Shown: positions 13,911 through 29,908, counted from the stretch's first letter. The stretch: 64,000 bases of DNA from Brachypodium distachyon (GCF_000005505.3 NC_016132.3:17846501-17910500), one strand, 5' to 3'. The notes: generated from the letters alone by a model not told the origin. Made by a program: numbers and translations.

Positions 13911-14950
13911 TAGTTTTGTGGATTTGCTCAATCATTGAGCTACTCACAAGGACTTCTGGTTAGGGTGAGTCGGTGAGACCGATCAGCCGCAAGTTGGATG
14001 TAGTAAGATTCAGGACTAAAATTTGATAAGTAATTGACACCTTTATTAATTCACAATTAGTGATAACTTTGAGATTGCCGTGCGTTGTAAGAAACGTGTC
14101 ATGCTGGAGCGTAAAGAGTAAAGACAGCAATAACGCACCGTAATACCCTTTATAAAGCCTTTTCCATGTACAATCAAAGCACGCGACATGACACTTACTG
14201 TCCAAAAGAAAACGTAAAGTTAGACGAAGCCTACCACGTGGCAAATGTGGTTACCAATTAAAAATGCAATCAAAAGTTAGACGAAGCCTAACTTATAACT
14301 CCACTATAAACACTTTTTCTGATGAACAAGAGTTGATTCATTTACTAATTAACTGTACTGTTTGTTGAAAAATATTTGTATTCTATTTTGCTCAAAATGA
14401 AAGTAAACGTTGAATTTGACTTCGGAGCTGTTAGGATTGATGGGGAATTCCTACTTAACAGAGAGTTCTCTCACAAACAGAAATACCAAACGGAATTTTT
14501 TTTAAGAATCTTGCCTCAATTTGTTTTATCAAACCATTTCATGCAGAGATAACACAAGATTTTGTTCGTCACAATATCCTCCAGTTCATATCCTGAATTC
14601 TTTTTATTTAATCTACAGATCCAGATATGTCCTCTCTAAAATTAACTTCAAATGTGGGAACAAATCAAGGGCGGACCCAGTTGGGTGTTCGGGTGTTTGT
14701 GGAACATAATCCAAGATTTTTTTAAAATCTTTTATTAATACAAATTATATATAAAAAACCCTGGTGTATTTGCACTTGCCCAATATTAAAAACGCAATGT
14801 TTGTGCTGTTATTAATAACACAAATCAAAACAAATGATGATAAGTAATTTGTGCCCCATCTCAAAGCAAAAGACGACAAGTGTAGTGTGTCGTTTTATGA
14901 ATAGGTGACACGAAGTTATATTCGCCGCAATGTATTTTGGTAAAAATAGT
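13911..14950. other. Intergenic AT-rich DNA, no gene seen
   Basis: Two imperfect copies of an 'aaaagttagacgaagcctac' word occur near 14214 and 14272. Otherwise no feature is supported between SRP54 and the repeat array upstream of the CXC gene. Confidence 0.5.
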
Positions 14951-15752
14951 AGTTCTCACGGTATTTTTTTATTTAATGCATAAATACTTTCTTTCTAAAA
15001 GAAACCATGTGGGCATCTTAAGATGGTGACGAGGAGTCGAATCGACACTAGTAAGTATTTTTAGGAAATATATAAGTACTATATGGCGCCAATTCCATCT
15101 GACTGCATCCAGTCGCAACAGTACCAGATATAGTGACACACCACAAAGCGGAAGAATACAAGCAACGTCTCTTTTTTCACGCCGAAAACCGTAAGGCTCC
15201 TCAAAGCACTCATGAAAAAGGGCAAAATGGCATAACAAACCAGCTTCAAATTGCAAATCGCACCAAACCAAATCTCCAACCAAACCATCCTCCCAAATGA
15301 ACCATGTTTGGTTCAAAATCCAAGAGAATTTGCAAAAGGAACCACCGGAAACCACCAAATATTAGTTCTGACGATATCTTAGATGTTTTTATTTAATATA
15401 TAAATACTTTCTTTCTAAAGGAAACCATGTGGGCATCGTATGACGATGAGATGACGAGTCGAATCGACATTATTACGTATGTTTGTGAAAATAATATTTC
15501 TCACAATATCTTAAATATTTTATTTAATGTATAAATACTTTCTTTCTAAAATAAACCATGTGGGCTCGTAAGATGGTGAGATGACGACTCGAATCGACAT
15601 TAGCATGTATGTCTGAGAAAATAATACGGTATCTTAAATGTTTTATTTAATGTAAAAATAATACTTTCTTTCTAAAAGAAACCATGTGGCACCGCAAGAC
15701 AGTGAGATGATGAGTCGAAACGACATTAATACTTATGTCTGAAAAATGTAAG
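14951..15752. repeat. Four diverged copies of a ~130-bp repeat
   Basis: Units start near 14951, 15364, 15494 and 15620. Each has 'tttatttaatgtataaatac', then 'tttctttctaaaagaaacc', then 'atgtgggc', then 'gatgacgagtcgaatcgac'-like words, in that order. The first is separated from the other three by a 280-bp duplicate of the downstream promoter region (15085-15360). The last three are directly tandem. Confidence 0.75.
15085..15360 (+). repeat. Duplicate of the CXC-gene upstream/5' region
   Basis: 15087-15148 matches 15763-15828, and 15181-15360 matches 16160-16347. Shared words run in the same order: 'gtcgcaac', 'gatatagtga', 'cgccgaaa', 'ctcatgaaaaa', 'aaattgcaaatcgc', 'ccaaaccaaatctcca'-like and 'ccaccgaaaaccaccaaa'-like. 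The matching downstream copy leads directly into the TCX coding exon, whereas this copy leads into the ~130-bp repeats. Confidence 0.75.
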
Positions 15753-16019
15753 TACCACATTGACGCCAATTTCATCTAATTGTATCTACAGTCGCAACGG
15801 TACTGGATATAGTGATGTGTCACAAAGTAGAAGACGACAAGTAGCGTATCTCGGAGTAGGCTTTTTTTTTTACCGAATCTCGGAGTAGTTTCTTCTATCA
15901 TCAATTTTCAAATGCGTTCTTTTTCCACATCTTTGATATAGCCAGTTGCATCTCCAAGCATAACGATACCGGCTACAATGACGTATCCCAAAGCAAAAAA
16001 ATGACAAATAACGTAACCG

Positions 16020-16219
16020 GAGTCAGCTCTTCCAATCTTCAAACGTCTTCCTTATTTCTCGCCGAAAAAACGTAAAGCCCCGCAAAACCCTCATGAAAAA
16101 AGGGCAAAAACGCATATCCAGAGTCAGCTCTTCAATCTTCAAACGTCTTCCTTATTTCGTGCCGAAAAACGTAAAGCTCTGCAAAACCCTCATAAAAAAA
16201 GAAGGTAAAAACGCATAAC
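16020..16219 (+). repeat. Two tandem copies of a 101-bp unit before the CXC gene
   Basis: 'gagtcagctctt', then 'caatcttcaaacgtcttcc', then 'gccgaaaaa' and 'aaaaccctcat' occur at 16020-16120 and again at 16121-16219. The copies differ by a few substitutions and small indels. They lie in the probable promoter or 5' UTR of the downstream gene. Confidence 0.75.
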
Positions 16220-16457
16220 GCACCGGATTTAAATTGCAAATCGCTCCAAACCAGATCTCCACCAAACCTCATCCTCCAAATCGCACCAGGTTTTGTTCAA
16301 AACCGGAGAAAATTTCCCGAAAGAGCCACCGAAAACCACCAAACAAACCCCTACAAGAAGGCTCGTCCTGCAGGCAGGGCCTACGCCCAGTCTCAAAAGA
16401 GCCATCCCCCCCACACCCGGACCCGTGCCCTCCCCCTCCTCCTCCTCGTGCTCTCTC

Positions 16458-18781
16458 ATGGAGGCCACCCCGATCTCCATGAAGCCACCGTCGCCGGCTC
16501 CGGCGCCGGCGCCGGCGCAGCCTCCACCGCCGCCTCCGCCTCCGCCGCCTCCCCTGATAGAAGCGGTGCCGCTGGCCATCGTGGAGCCCCTGCCTTCGCC
16601 TTCACCGCCGCCGGCCGTGGCAGGAGGGCTCGAGGCGGATCCCTCCGCCGCAAACCAGCTCGCGCTCGCTACGACGCCCAAGAGGTGAGGGTTCCTACCC
16701 TACGCTGCCCAAACCGGGGCGTGACTGTTTCTCTATTCGACTGTTTCCCTGAGGCTCCCCGTCGGCTGATCTGGGTTGGGTGTTTGTGTTTGAGCAGGCA
16801 GAGGGTGGAGGAGGCCGCGGATGGGAACGGGTGCAAACATTGCGCCTGCAAGAAGTCCAAATGCTTGAAGCTGTAAGGAAACCCTGCTTTTCATCGATTA
16901 TGTGGTGATTTTGGCCGTTGTTATGTTTTAGGGTGCAGCCTGTTTTGCCTTCGTTGCTTCAAGTTCCTAGATATTCATATTTTGTTATAAAGGGGTAGCG
17001 GATTTTGAAATGTTGGGTGGTTAGCGCGAGGGTTTTGATATGTCCAGATGCCTAGGTTGCTTCAAGTTCCTACGCGATTTGGAGCTGATATTTGTATCCA
17101 TTTTGGTAATAGAGAGAGGTATTAGCGCGAGGGTTTGCTGATTTGATTATGTCTAAATTTATATCGCTGCCAGAAAATCACTTATAGAGTTTGAAAATCC
17201 TTTTGCTGTCGGTTCTGTAGTGCAGTCGTCTGAACATGCTGTAGGCCTGTAGCTTGCTTCTTTTAGTAGGCAATGCAAATTTCAGGAAAGTATTACCAGA
17301 TTTAAATGCTCACTGTGGACGTTTCTAAAATAAGGAATCAAAATTTGATACTGGAAGGTGCATCGCTTGTTTTAGCATCTCGATTATTTCGATACTTCTT
17401 CATTGGTTACCTCTAGTACTCCTTTGATCCATGTAGCTCATGGAGCAGCTTATAAGTTATAGCTATGAGGCAAATCTACAGCAGCTACTATGGAAGTGTT
17501 TTAGAAGCTAAACATATTATATTGAATAGATGATTGTTAGTTTAGATCACTGTCTCTACATGCCTGTCTGTGCAGTTAATTTGCTTCTGAACTATGAATG
17601 GTGAGAATGCTTTGCTGATCCAATGCCATTAATCATCATTATCTGCATATACAGATATTGCCCATGCTTTGCTGGTGGTGGTTATTGTTCTGAAAAATGT
17701 GGATGCGTGCCATGTTTCAACAAGTCTGATTACGCAGAAACTGTTCAGACCACTCGCAAGGTGCTGCTTTCACGGCAGAAACGGATGTCACTGAAGATTA
17801 ATAGAAGATCTGAGGCTAATGCTGAAGCCATGGTTGTTTTCTTGACTCAATTAGATGATTTCATATTTTTTGAATTTTCCAATGGTTCATAATAATAATT
17901 TCCATACTTTGTCTTTGTCTATAGGAAGACGCACACAATTCTTCTTCTTCAACTCCGCCAAGGCGAGGTTGCAATTGCAAGAAATCAAGTTGCTTGAAGA
18001 AATACTGCGATTGCTACCAGGTTTAATCTAGCTCAAGCTATTTGCTTAAAAATTGTGAGTACAAATTTGTTCTCAGATTGATTCTTATGAGCAGGATGGG
18101 ACTGGATGCTCCTTATTTTGTAGATGTGAGGATTGCAAGAATCCTTATGGGAAAAATGGTAACTAAGAAATGCTTCCATATATACTTTACTAATGCTTCT
18201 AATAACATTTTTTTTCACCAATGAAATATGTGTACCCCTTTTGCAATTATCACGTGCTAGCTAGTAATGACTGTTCGCCTACTGCAGAAGGTATAATGAC
18301 GGAAGAAACAAAGCGTTTTATATACACTGGCGCTGATCTGGATAATAGTGAGGATGACCATGAATTTGTCGTGGAGCGATCTCCACGCATGCAATCACCA
18401 ATCTCAAAGGAATCCTCTCTTCAACACACTCCATCTCGCAACAAAGCTTCAAGCAGGGATACACACTTGTTCCCGCAGGGGCTGTCACAGTGGCAGCCCC
18501 GCTGGCAGTCTTCCAAGAGGCAGATCAATGATCGTGCGATCGATGACTCTGGAGAGAACAGAAATCTGAACAATGATTGGCAATTAGCCAAGCACCAGGA
18601 GGACAGCTACAGCATATCGAGATGCATCCAAATCCTGAACAGCATGGCCGAGCTCTCGCAGGTGGAGAAATCGGTTGCCCCTGACGTGTTCTTGCAGCCA
18701 GGCAACCGGGAGATATTCGTCTCTCTCGGCATTGATGTCCGTGCTCTGTGGCTGAGGCGCAAGATCCAGCACCTGACTTAG
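16458..18781 (+). CDS. CPP/TCX (TSO1-like) CXC-domain DNA-binding protein, 377 aa
   Basis: A nuclear protein of the cysteine-rich polycomb-like family (TSO1/tesmin/LIN54 type). These bind cell-cycle-type DNA elements through two zinc-binding CXC (CRC) domains. Six exons join in phase: 16458-16684, 16798-16872, 17655-17832, 17925-18020, 18095-18158 and 18288-18781. A Pro-rich N-terminus (about residues 10-60) precedes CRC1 (88-123: GCKHCACKKSKCLKLYC then YCSEKCGCVPCFN) and CRC2 (176-206: GCNCKKSSCLKKYC then CSLFCRCEDCKN). The spacer lacks the RNPxAFxPK motif usual between the two CXC domains, and at 377 aa the protein is short for the family. The acidic and Ser-rich C-terminus ends at 18781. 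I start at 16458 because MEATPIS precedes the Pro-rich tract. The frame also opens at 16293, which would add 55 residues lying in the duplicated upstream region. Confidence 0.88.
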
Positions 18782-18794
18782 GACTGTTTTATAC

Positions 18795-18955
18795 TGTTGT
18801 TTCTCCAGAGGATATGGTGGAGACTGGAGAGGGAGTGTTGGATGTTGTTTCTCCAGAGGATATGGTGGGTGGAGACTGGAGAGGGAGTATGGGATGTTGT
18901 TTCTCCAGCGGATATGGTGGGTGGAGACTGGAGAGCCAGTATTGGATGTTGTTTA
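18795..18955. repeat. Three tandem ~50-bp repeats in the TCX 3' UTR
   Basis: 'tgttgtttctccag' then 'ggatatggtgg' then 'ggagactggagag' recurs three times directly after the stop codon, with unit lengths of about 48, 52 and 52 bp. A partial fourth start 'tgttgttta' follows. The units are almost identical, so the duplication is recent. Confidence 0.85.
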
Positions 18956-19190
18956 TTGGGTCTTGGTTTAGATTATGGATGCTCTGCTGGTCGGTTGGGA
19001 TTCGCAGGAACATGGGCTTTTCTTGTATACTGAGGTGTATTCCAAATTTCCTGTCATCTGTCTTTGTGGAGAGCTTAGCTGATGAGTACTTGATAATCTG
19101 TTATAATAATCGATTTATTATGCACCTGCACCTAGTTTAATGTTTTACCCTGGAATACAAGCGTGAAAAGATTACCTCCAGAAGAAATGG

Positions 19191-19307
19191 TACTTTCTCC
19201 GGCCAGAATTACTTGTCGAAATATTACATGTATCTAGATGTTTTTTACACATAGATACATCCATATTTGGATAAATTTGAGACAAGTAATATCGGTCGGA
19301 GGGAGTA
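19191..19307. mobile_element. Stowaway MITE, 117 bp
   Basis: Ends 'ctttctccggccagaatt' and 'aatatcggtcggagggag' are imperfect inverted repeats with TA on both sides. The interior is the same subfamily as the copy at 9186. Confidence 0.8.
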
Positions 19308-20124
19308 TGTTAGTTCAGCATTTCGTGCGTATATTTCTGGTAATTGATTTATGTGTGTTGGAATATACACATTTTTGTACTCCAAACAAGCCTAAGGAAT
19401 ATCCTCATGTTCCGACATGTCTAGGAGTTCTAAGCCTGAAAAAGGATAATTCTGGAAGTGTACTCCTGTACCAAAGAAGAACAGGATATTTCCCTTGCGC
19501 CGATTGCTGGTACATGGAGCCCGGACTGCCCTGCCTCTCCCAATCCCAAGTCACCGTCGTCATGCAGGGTCCATATTATCGCAGGATCTCCAGGGAGTCA
19601 AGGAACGGAAATCTAACTGTTATCATCGCTTTAGAGTTCTTACCATGATGGGTGATGCGATGTTAACGTCTTCCTCTATGTCTATGAAAGTTGATACAGT
19701 AAATCAAAACACAAATAAACATTCACGATAACCAGACATGGGCCCAGCGTGATTTATTATCCTGATTTTGTCACGGAAGCAAAGTAAACAAAAGCTTAGC
19801 TTCTCATGGCATGCCGCATTGTAGTACAAAATACAGACCAAAAGTTCAGAACATGGAGTAAATAGTTTTGAACACTCGTATCACTTGCATGCACCAAATG
19901 GAGAGCAGCACGGCATCTCTCATTTGCTGGTCCATGGAGCCAACTAAAGCTCTAGCTGCAAACATGGAAGCAAGAATCAGGAGCCCACAAAGAGTGTTGA
20001 TCAATAATTACAGCGAAACAAGCCTTTGAAAGACCATACCTACTAGCAAGCTTAACTATATCACGTCCTCAATGATGAAGATACTGGATCAGTTCTCACT
20101 GAGAATTGATGTCAGCGAGAAAAT
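19308..20124. other. Intergenic and likely 3' UTR of PUS7, no further gene
   Basis: Between the MITE and the PUS7 stop codon (minus strand). A 'tttgctggtccatggagcc'-like word occurs near 19500 and 19923. The part nearest 20124 is probably the PUS7 3' UTR or a 3' UTR intron. No other coding signal. Confidence 0.5.
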
Positions 20125-23100
20125 TTAGCAATCAAGTGTTTTCTGGTACGCAACCTACAGGCAGCCCAAAGGAGATAATGAAAGAAATGCAAGAAAAACA
20201 AATCTCGTTTGTTTCAATATGAACATCGTATTCATATCTATGAGAAAATCATTTACATAATTACATCCATGCTTATAGACAAGGACACAACTTCAACCCA
20301 ATTAAACCAGAGCACATTAGTAGACCAAGTGGAGATCATGTTACCTAAAGATCAACAAACTTAATTTAAGAACTCAAGATTGAACACTCTATAAAATATA
20401 GACATCAGTGGATTTACTAGTCATCAAAATCAATTAGTAAAAGCATAATATATCAAGAATAATATATTGATTGTAAACATACCGACGTTGGATTCTTCAG
20501 CAACTCCCTGATTGCCATTGTAGCATAGGTTGATGCAGGTAAAGTAAACGCTAATTTCACGGCCAGTTTGCTTGGCGATATATCTGAGCTGCCATTAGAC
20601 TTGTTTTCTCCTAAGCTAGTTTCACTAGTTGGCATCGAGTTCTCCGATGGACTTTCCAACTTGCAATCAGCTGGTTTGGAGTTGGAAACTCCACTAGATC
20701 CAGGCTCGTTTGCTTTTGCTTCTGTAAGCTTGACTTTGGACAGAATATCCATATCAGTTTCTGCTAAAGATGCACTTTCATCCGTGTATTTCATGAGTTC
20801 CCTGAAGTCATTTGAAGCATTTTAGCTGTACGATGCAGTCATATCAAGAAATTTTAGCAGAATGATACTGGAATTTTGACAAAATGGAAGAAGCGTTATT
20901 GAATGGCGGTATCATTCCTCTAAAATTAATTATGCCATGGACACATTGTGTCGTCAAGCAAGCCCAACGAATTGAGAGTTTAGAGAATGATTTTGATCAA
21001 TTAACACAGAAATATATGATGGAGTTATACGTACCACTCAAAATCAATAGGCCTCTGGAACACCCGGCGGTAACTCCCTTTCATGTTTGTAATTGAGAAC
21101 TCCCTTAAAAATGGTGTTTGCATCATAAAGCACAAAAATTAGGGTATGATGTAGGAAATTAAAACAAGCACGTGTAAATGTGCATGAAATGATTATTGCA
21201 TTGCAAAAGAAAAAGGAACTGGTGAGGGCACAATGCACTAGGCCGCATGCTGCCTTTGATTCAAGGACTATGGATAGCTAACAGAGGATTCTGCAAGCTA
21301 TAAGAAGAAACTTACTTGACACCATGAGCACTTCCTGTCAAGCTAATTCCATCCTGAGATATGGAAGCATAAATAACATTACGACACTATCATGGAAGAA
21401 CACACTAAAAACATAGTACCTCCGTATCGGTATACAAGGCCTAAGCATATCCTTAGGTCAACGATTAAACTGATGCAATATGAGTTTTATATCACAAAAT
21501 TATATCTTTAGAAACTTCAAATGTTCTTTAATGGTACAACTTTTATGATATACAATATTACAGTAGGAAACTCAAACAGGTATTTCACAGCCAGCATAGT
21601 CCAACAAGCAACATTAAAATATCTGATTTGTGAAACAGGAAACTGGAAATTCTTGTACAGGAAATTGAACAATGCACAAGTTTTGACCATAGCAAACAAG
21701 AATCTGAAAGTAAACAATGAAATAAAAACTGTAGGATAGTGTTACCTTTTTAGCCATTTCATGGTAAATTTCAGCAACTTCATTCCCAGGGAACAATGCT
21801 TGTGAACTGCATAACACAATAAGCAGGCAGGAACTTTTTTTACTGAGTGGACTCACAACATAAAAACTGAATGTGTGCACATCGGAGTTGGTAATTACCC
21901 AGGCAAAGGAAGAACAACATCTTCAAACGAGTAGATCCCTTTCAATAAATCTTCAGAATCAACTATCTATAAGATAAAGAAAGGTGAGGGAGTAGGCATT
22001 TTAGAATGAACAGTTTTTGTGCATGAGCATGTATGTTTATAGCAAACCTTCACAGACTGGATATTTTCTTCTGGGAGTGTTTCAGAACATATATCAATTT
22101 CAGATGAATTTGCATGGTCATCATCAGTTTCTGAAGTACCCACTGAAGTTGCTTCTCCAGGATGGCTTTCTTTGCTATAAATTAAGTCACCTTCTATGAC
22201 CTGTGAAATGCCTGTCAAGTCACCAGTTAGAAAAAAAGGGAAGGGAAGAGTCCACCATAAAAACCCACAAGATAATACTCAAGAAATAATACATAAAAAC
22301 CCACAAGATACTCAAGAAATAATAAAGGTTGGTACAAATAATCAAACTGAATAATGATTCAATTAAAACCGAGTAGCTGTACAAGGATAAAGTAGACTGA
22401 CCATATTTTTGAACTCTCATGCTGGCAGCATGGTTCCAAAGGTAACTTTGGTAACTATGTACATACCTATAGGAAATAATCAACAGCAAGTAAAATAATA
22501 GCAAAAACACATGTGGACTAGTCAACAAAACACAGAAAATGGGCAATAGAAATGTCTTGATAGAGCACATGTAACTTGAATGGCAAATCAGCAAGGCAAA
22601 TGCACTGTTGACTAAAACGTAAAGATGCGCACACTGTTTACTGAAGATTACATGACTAAAGACCATTATACCTTTTTAGATAATAAATTTTCGCATTCTA
22701 TAAATATCACATTCCTAGAGAAGAAAACCCTATTATTGTTTACCAATTTGCAGTAATCACTTAAATCAAGAAAAAAAATTCAGAATTAGATAAAGCTATG
22801 AGGCATACATCATTCTTAACGTTCTTGGTATACCCTTTAATGCTTGTAGGTAGTTCTCAGGGCATTTTCTCAAACACTGAAGCTGGAAACAGTGCATGGA
22901 AGAATACATTAGCTTGACGTCCAAAAAGGATGCATTTTACAACAGATACAGAGATACCTCATAAAAGGCTGTACTGTAAAAGAACTACACTTACTATAGC
23001 CTTCTCAGCTACAAGATGGCGAGGGAAGTTCCTAAGCGCCATATCAATATCACCGTGTTCCTTGTAATGTTCACGCACCTTCTTTATGTCATCACGCTGT

Positions 23101-25628
23101 TCGGAGTATTAAGTTATGTTGAACAAAAAGTGGACACAACGCAGCATGCAAATCTAATTAGATACAAACAATATATTTCGAGGATATCTCCTTCCCTTGG
23201 ATCAAGAATCAACTTTACAGCAGTTTTCCATTCTCCTCTAAGCAAAGCAGATCCAACAAGGTGGGTTGGTACTGAACTGCTTCCAAAGCGCTGGCCAGAA
23301 AAAATAGATAAAGTTGATGAGCTTTGGAAATAACAGCGAAATAAGTCGTGGAGCACGAGCAAAAGCTCATGTTTTGTACCTGCAGACCGTAGTAGTTGAT
23401 AAATCCATTCTTCCCTAAGCTATCCACAGCAGCCTTTATTACGCCTTCTGATTCTGCAACAACGCCTCTGAAGAAATTTAGGCAAACATAAGTTCTACAT
23501 TTGCTCCATTTTGTTAAAACAAAATTATACAAGGTTTCATGCATGTGAGGTGTGAGCTAGAGTAGAATAGCACACAACAAAGGGTGCAACTATAGAAGAA
23601 CTATTTGTGGTGAGGAAATTTGTAGTTGCAAATCAGGCCTACAATCGCTTTCATTTTTTGTGTGATTCACTTCCAGGGAGAGCACTGGAGCAGGAGCACT
23701 TCTATGCACTAAATTATAAGGAAAGGGAGAAGATACAGTACCTCAGGGTAATTGTAAACCGATTTCCCATGAGTTGGCCAAGACCAAGTCCCTCCTTCAC
23801 ATAACTAGAAAGGATCAGTTAGTTGCTATACCATCATTTATCACAATTATATTGCAGTGATATCTACCAATAGAATTTGTGACCACCTACCAGAAGTTTC
23901 CAACTTTAATCCCAAACAGTCGCTTGTTAAGTGCAGCTAATTTATTTGCAGGCACCTTGAAAACAGTCACCTAATATGAAAAGAATCAGATAAGTAGCCA
24001 ATGGAATTATACAAACTGGGTCATAACATGAAACATGAATTGTTTAATTGTGCATAGTACGAATACATAACCAATTTATAGAATAGAATGAAAATCATGA
24101 ATAAAAACTCATAAGTAACTAGTGATGCTATGTAATTTTAATAATTTAACATTCAGTATTCTAGATCAGAGCAGCTATCCTTTACTTAACTGGTTGTAAC
24201 ACCGTAATTGCATAGATATATTGTTGGCTATAGAAAAGGCTAAAACCATTTTAAGTATAATTATTCACACTCATGTGTAATATTTTAGCAACCTTTATCC
24301 AAAGACGCAGTCTATGATTCCATGAAGAAAATATTGAGAGCTGGTATACATATGAGTGATAAATACCTGTTGCGTCGTAACAGCACGTTTATCCTTTGTC
24401 CCTGAAAACCCAAATGCACGTGGCTGCAAAAGAAATAGCAAAGAACAGTAAATGAATCCAGCGATTGAATAGAGAAATAATCACCGTGCATAAAATAGTA
24501 GCAATCAAGATATACCTGGAGTCCTAACATTTTCCCTATTACTCCTAATGCATCTTGGGTGTCCTTGTTCTCTTTGCAAAGGTGAAACCTGTTCAATGTC
24601 GCAGAGTGGCAGCTCCAGTTACAGCACTAGTTAGAAGCTAAACTGGATATGTCACCAACACTATCTTCCTTACTACACAACTATACAAGGTGTTTGTGGA
24701 CTGTAGCTACATTACTCATGTAACCAAATTTAAACAAGCCTTTTAAGAATGCCAAACACGTGCAACGAATGCATTATAGTACAAACAACAGTTAAAATCG
24801 AAGGACGACAGAGATGATGTCGAACAGAGTGTTGTTACCTCAGGAATTTCCCAATATGAGGTGGCCAATTAGTTGACCCTCTCCTATCAAATGGCGTGTC
24901 ATCTCTCCAATCAGAACCATTCATGTTTTTCCTCTTCTTTCCTCTCCCACCACCGCCCCTCCCACGACTGCCCCGCCCTCCCCCTGCTTCTGATCCCACG
25001 CGCACCCTAATGCATTTCTTAACCCCATCGCTGTGTTCTACCGTATCGGTGACCAAAAACTTGAAGTTTTTCTTGAAGAAGTTATGCACCTCCTACAACC
25101 AAACACCCCAAATCAGGCAGTTTCCCCCCAATTTAACCACAAACAATCAGCAATCGGGAACCAAACCCACCGATCGATGAGCCTTGTCGGCGTCAGGCGA
25201 GAGAATAACCGGCGAGAAACCGCTGTCACCCCCGGCCGAAACCCTCTCGAGAAGCCCCTTCAACGCATCGCAGTCCGCGTCAGTACTGAGCGCGTGGAAC
25301 GACTCGAGAGCCTGCGAGTGGTCGGCGTCGGCAGGCGGCGCCGCCTTCTCCTCCTCCTTCACATCCACGCACTGCAATCCAATCCATGAGGTTGCAGAAA
25401 TCGGGATCAGACGCGTAACATTACGAACCACATCGTGAGGTCAGGAAACGCGAATACCTCGTCGGGGAGGTCGAAGGAGGTGAGGCGGACGACGGAGCCG
25501 TCGCGGGCGACCTCGTGGACGATGAAGTCGGAGTAGCGGTGCTTGAGGACGCCGCGGAAACCCGGGAGGGAGGAGGTGAAGCAGGTGATGCCGACCTCGG
25601 GCTCGGTGACGGAGCTCGAGCGCGCCAT
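20125..25628 (-). CDS. Pseudouridine synthase, PUS7/TruD family, 691 aa
   Basis: Isomerises specific uridines in tRNA, and probably some mRNA, to pseudouridine. Nineteen exons join in phase (minus strand, high to low): 25458-25628, 25171-25371, 24839-25092, 24516-24588, 24367-24423, 23891-23970, 23742-23804, 23380-23467, 23188-23290, 22995-23098, 22809-22876, 22402-22466, 22048-22211, 21899-21966, 21746-21806, 21316-21353, 21035-21103, 20483-20801 and 20125-20154. Family motifs are KHRYSDFIVHE near residue 29, GTKDKR (241-246, catalytic Asp244), GNRF (292-295) and NYYGLQRFG (324-332). A Gly/Arg-rich insert lies at about 161-177. A polar Ser/Glu-rich insert falls in exon 18, before the final VAYQKTL. 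The intron between exons 9 and 10 (23099-23187) is AT-AC, not GT-AG. No transit peptide is evident, so a nuclear or cytosolic site is likely. Confidence 0.92.
23099..23187 (-). other. U12-type AT-AC intron inside the PUS7 gene
   Basis: On the minus strand the exon end GAAGGAG is followed by ATATCCTC, the minor-spliceosome donor. The acceptor ends CCGAAC before AGCGTGATG. A branch-like ACTTAAT lies about 10 nt before the AC end. Splicing here gives a continuous 'LDPREGERDDIKKVREHY' stretch as expected for PUS7. No GT donor near the end of exon 9 keeps the frame. Confidence 0.8.
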
Positions 25629-26472
25629 GGGAGCTGGATGGGACGGGTCGGGGGTTAGGGTTTTGGGAGGGAAATGGAAGAGGGTTTAGGCAGGGCAAGC
25701 GAAGTTGCGATTAGAAATTTGCATCCATGTCCAAATGATCACGTCTAATATCTGAATGGTCTTCTTCGTGCAATGTGTACTGTCGCGGAACCTTTTTCGC
25801 AGTCTGCTAAATTTTGTCACCTCTCTCTTGTTTTTCCAAGGCGAGTAGGCGACGATGTCGACCGGTTCACCGGAGCCAAGGAGCTGCCGGAATCGGAGAA
25901 GAGAACGTCTGCGGAAGGAGAGGCATCGAATTGGCCGGCTAAACCAGAGTTTTTTCCGTTTTTCCAATGTCAAAATTTACAGGCGCGAGATAGGCTTCGT
26001 TTGGTTCGGTCTGAAGCTATATCGACGTTAAACAAACAGTGCAGCAAAAAGACACTTAACATCTGTATTCAAAGTTGCAAGCGGAAACAAGACCGAATGC
26101 CACATAAGTATCAAAAAATAACTCCAAGAAAATCCACAATGTAGCAGGCCCGTATGATTCCCAGAGGAGCATGAACAGGTGATTGATTCTCCCATGATGC
26201 CCAGAGGTGCAGTTTCTTTCTCCGAATACAAATGTTTCGCCGTTCCACCACTTCAGCCAAAGTGCCAGCTACAAAATAGCAGCATCTCTACCAACGGGCA
26301 GTTTTAGCTGACGGCACAAATGAAGAAAAAAAAAGAGAGATGGTGACAGGCAGAGGTGTTTCATTGATAAACACAAGAAGGCTTCAGAACAACATCGCCT
26401 TTTCGTTGTTTGTGGTTTGCGTGACATACAGCGCAGGCCGACTTATTTGTGTGCTCATAACTCGAAGCAAAC
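25629..26472. other. Spacer between PUS7 and NDUFV2, with probable 3' UTR
   Basis: 25629-25690 is the likely PUS7 5' UTR/promoter (minus strand). The part near 26300-26472 is probably the NDUFV2 3' UTR. The remaining open frames show no domain. Confidence 0.5.
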
Positions 26473-29908
<3,436 letters not shown>

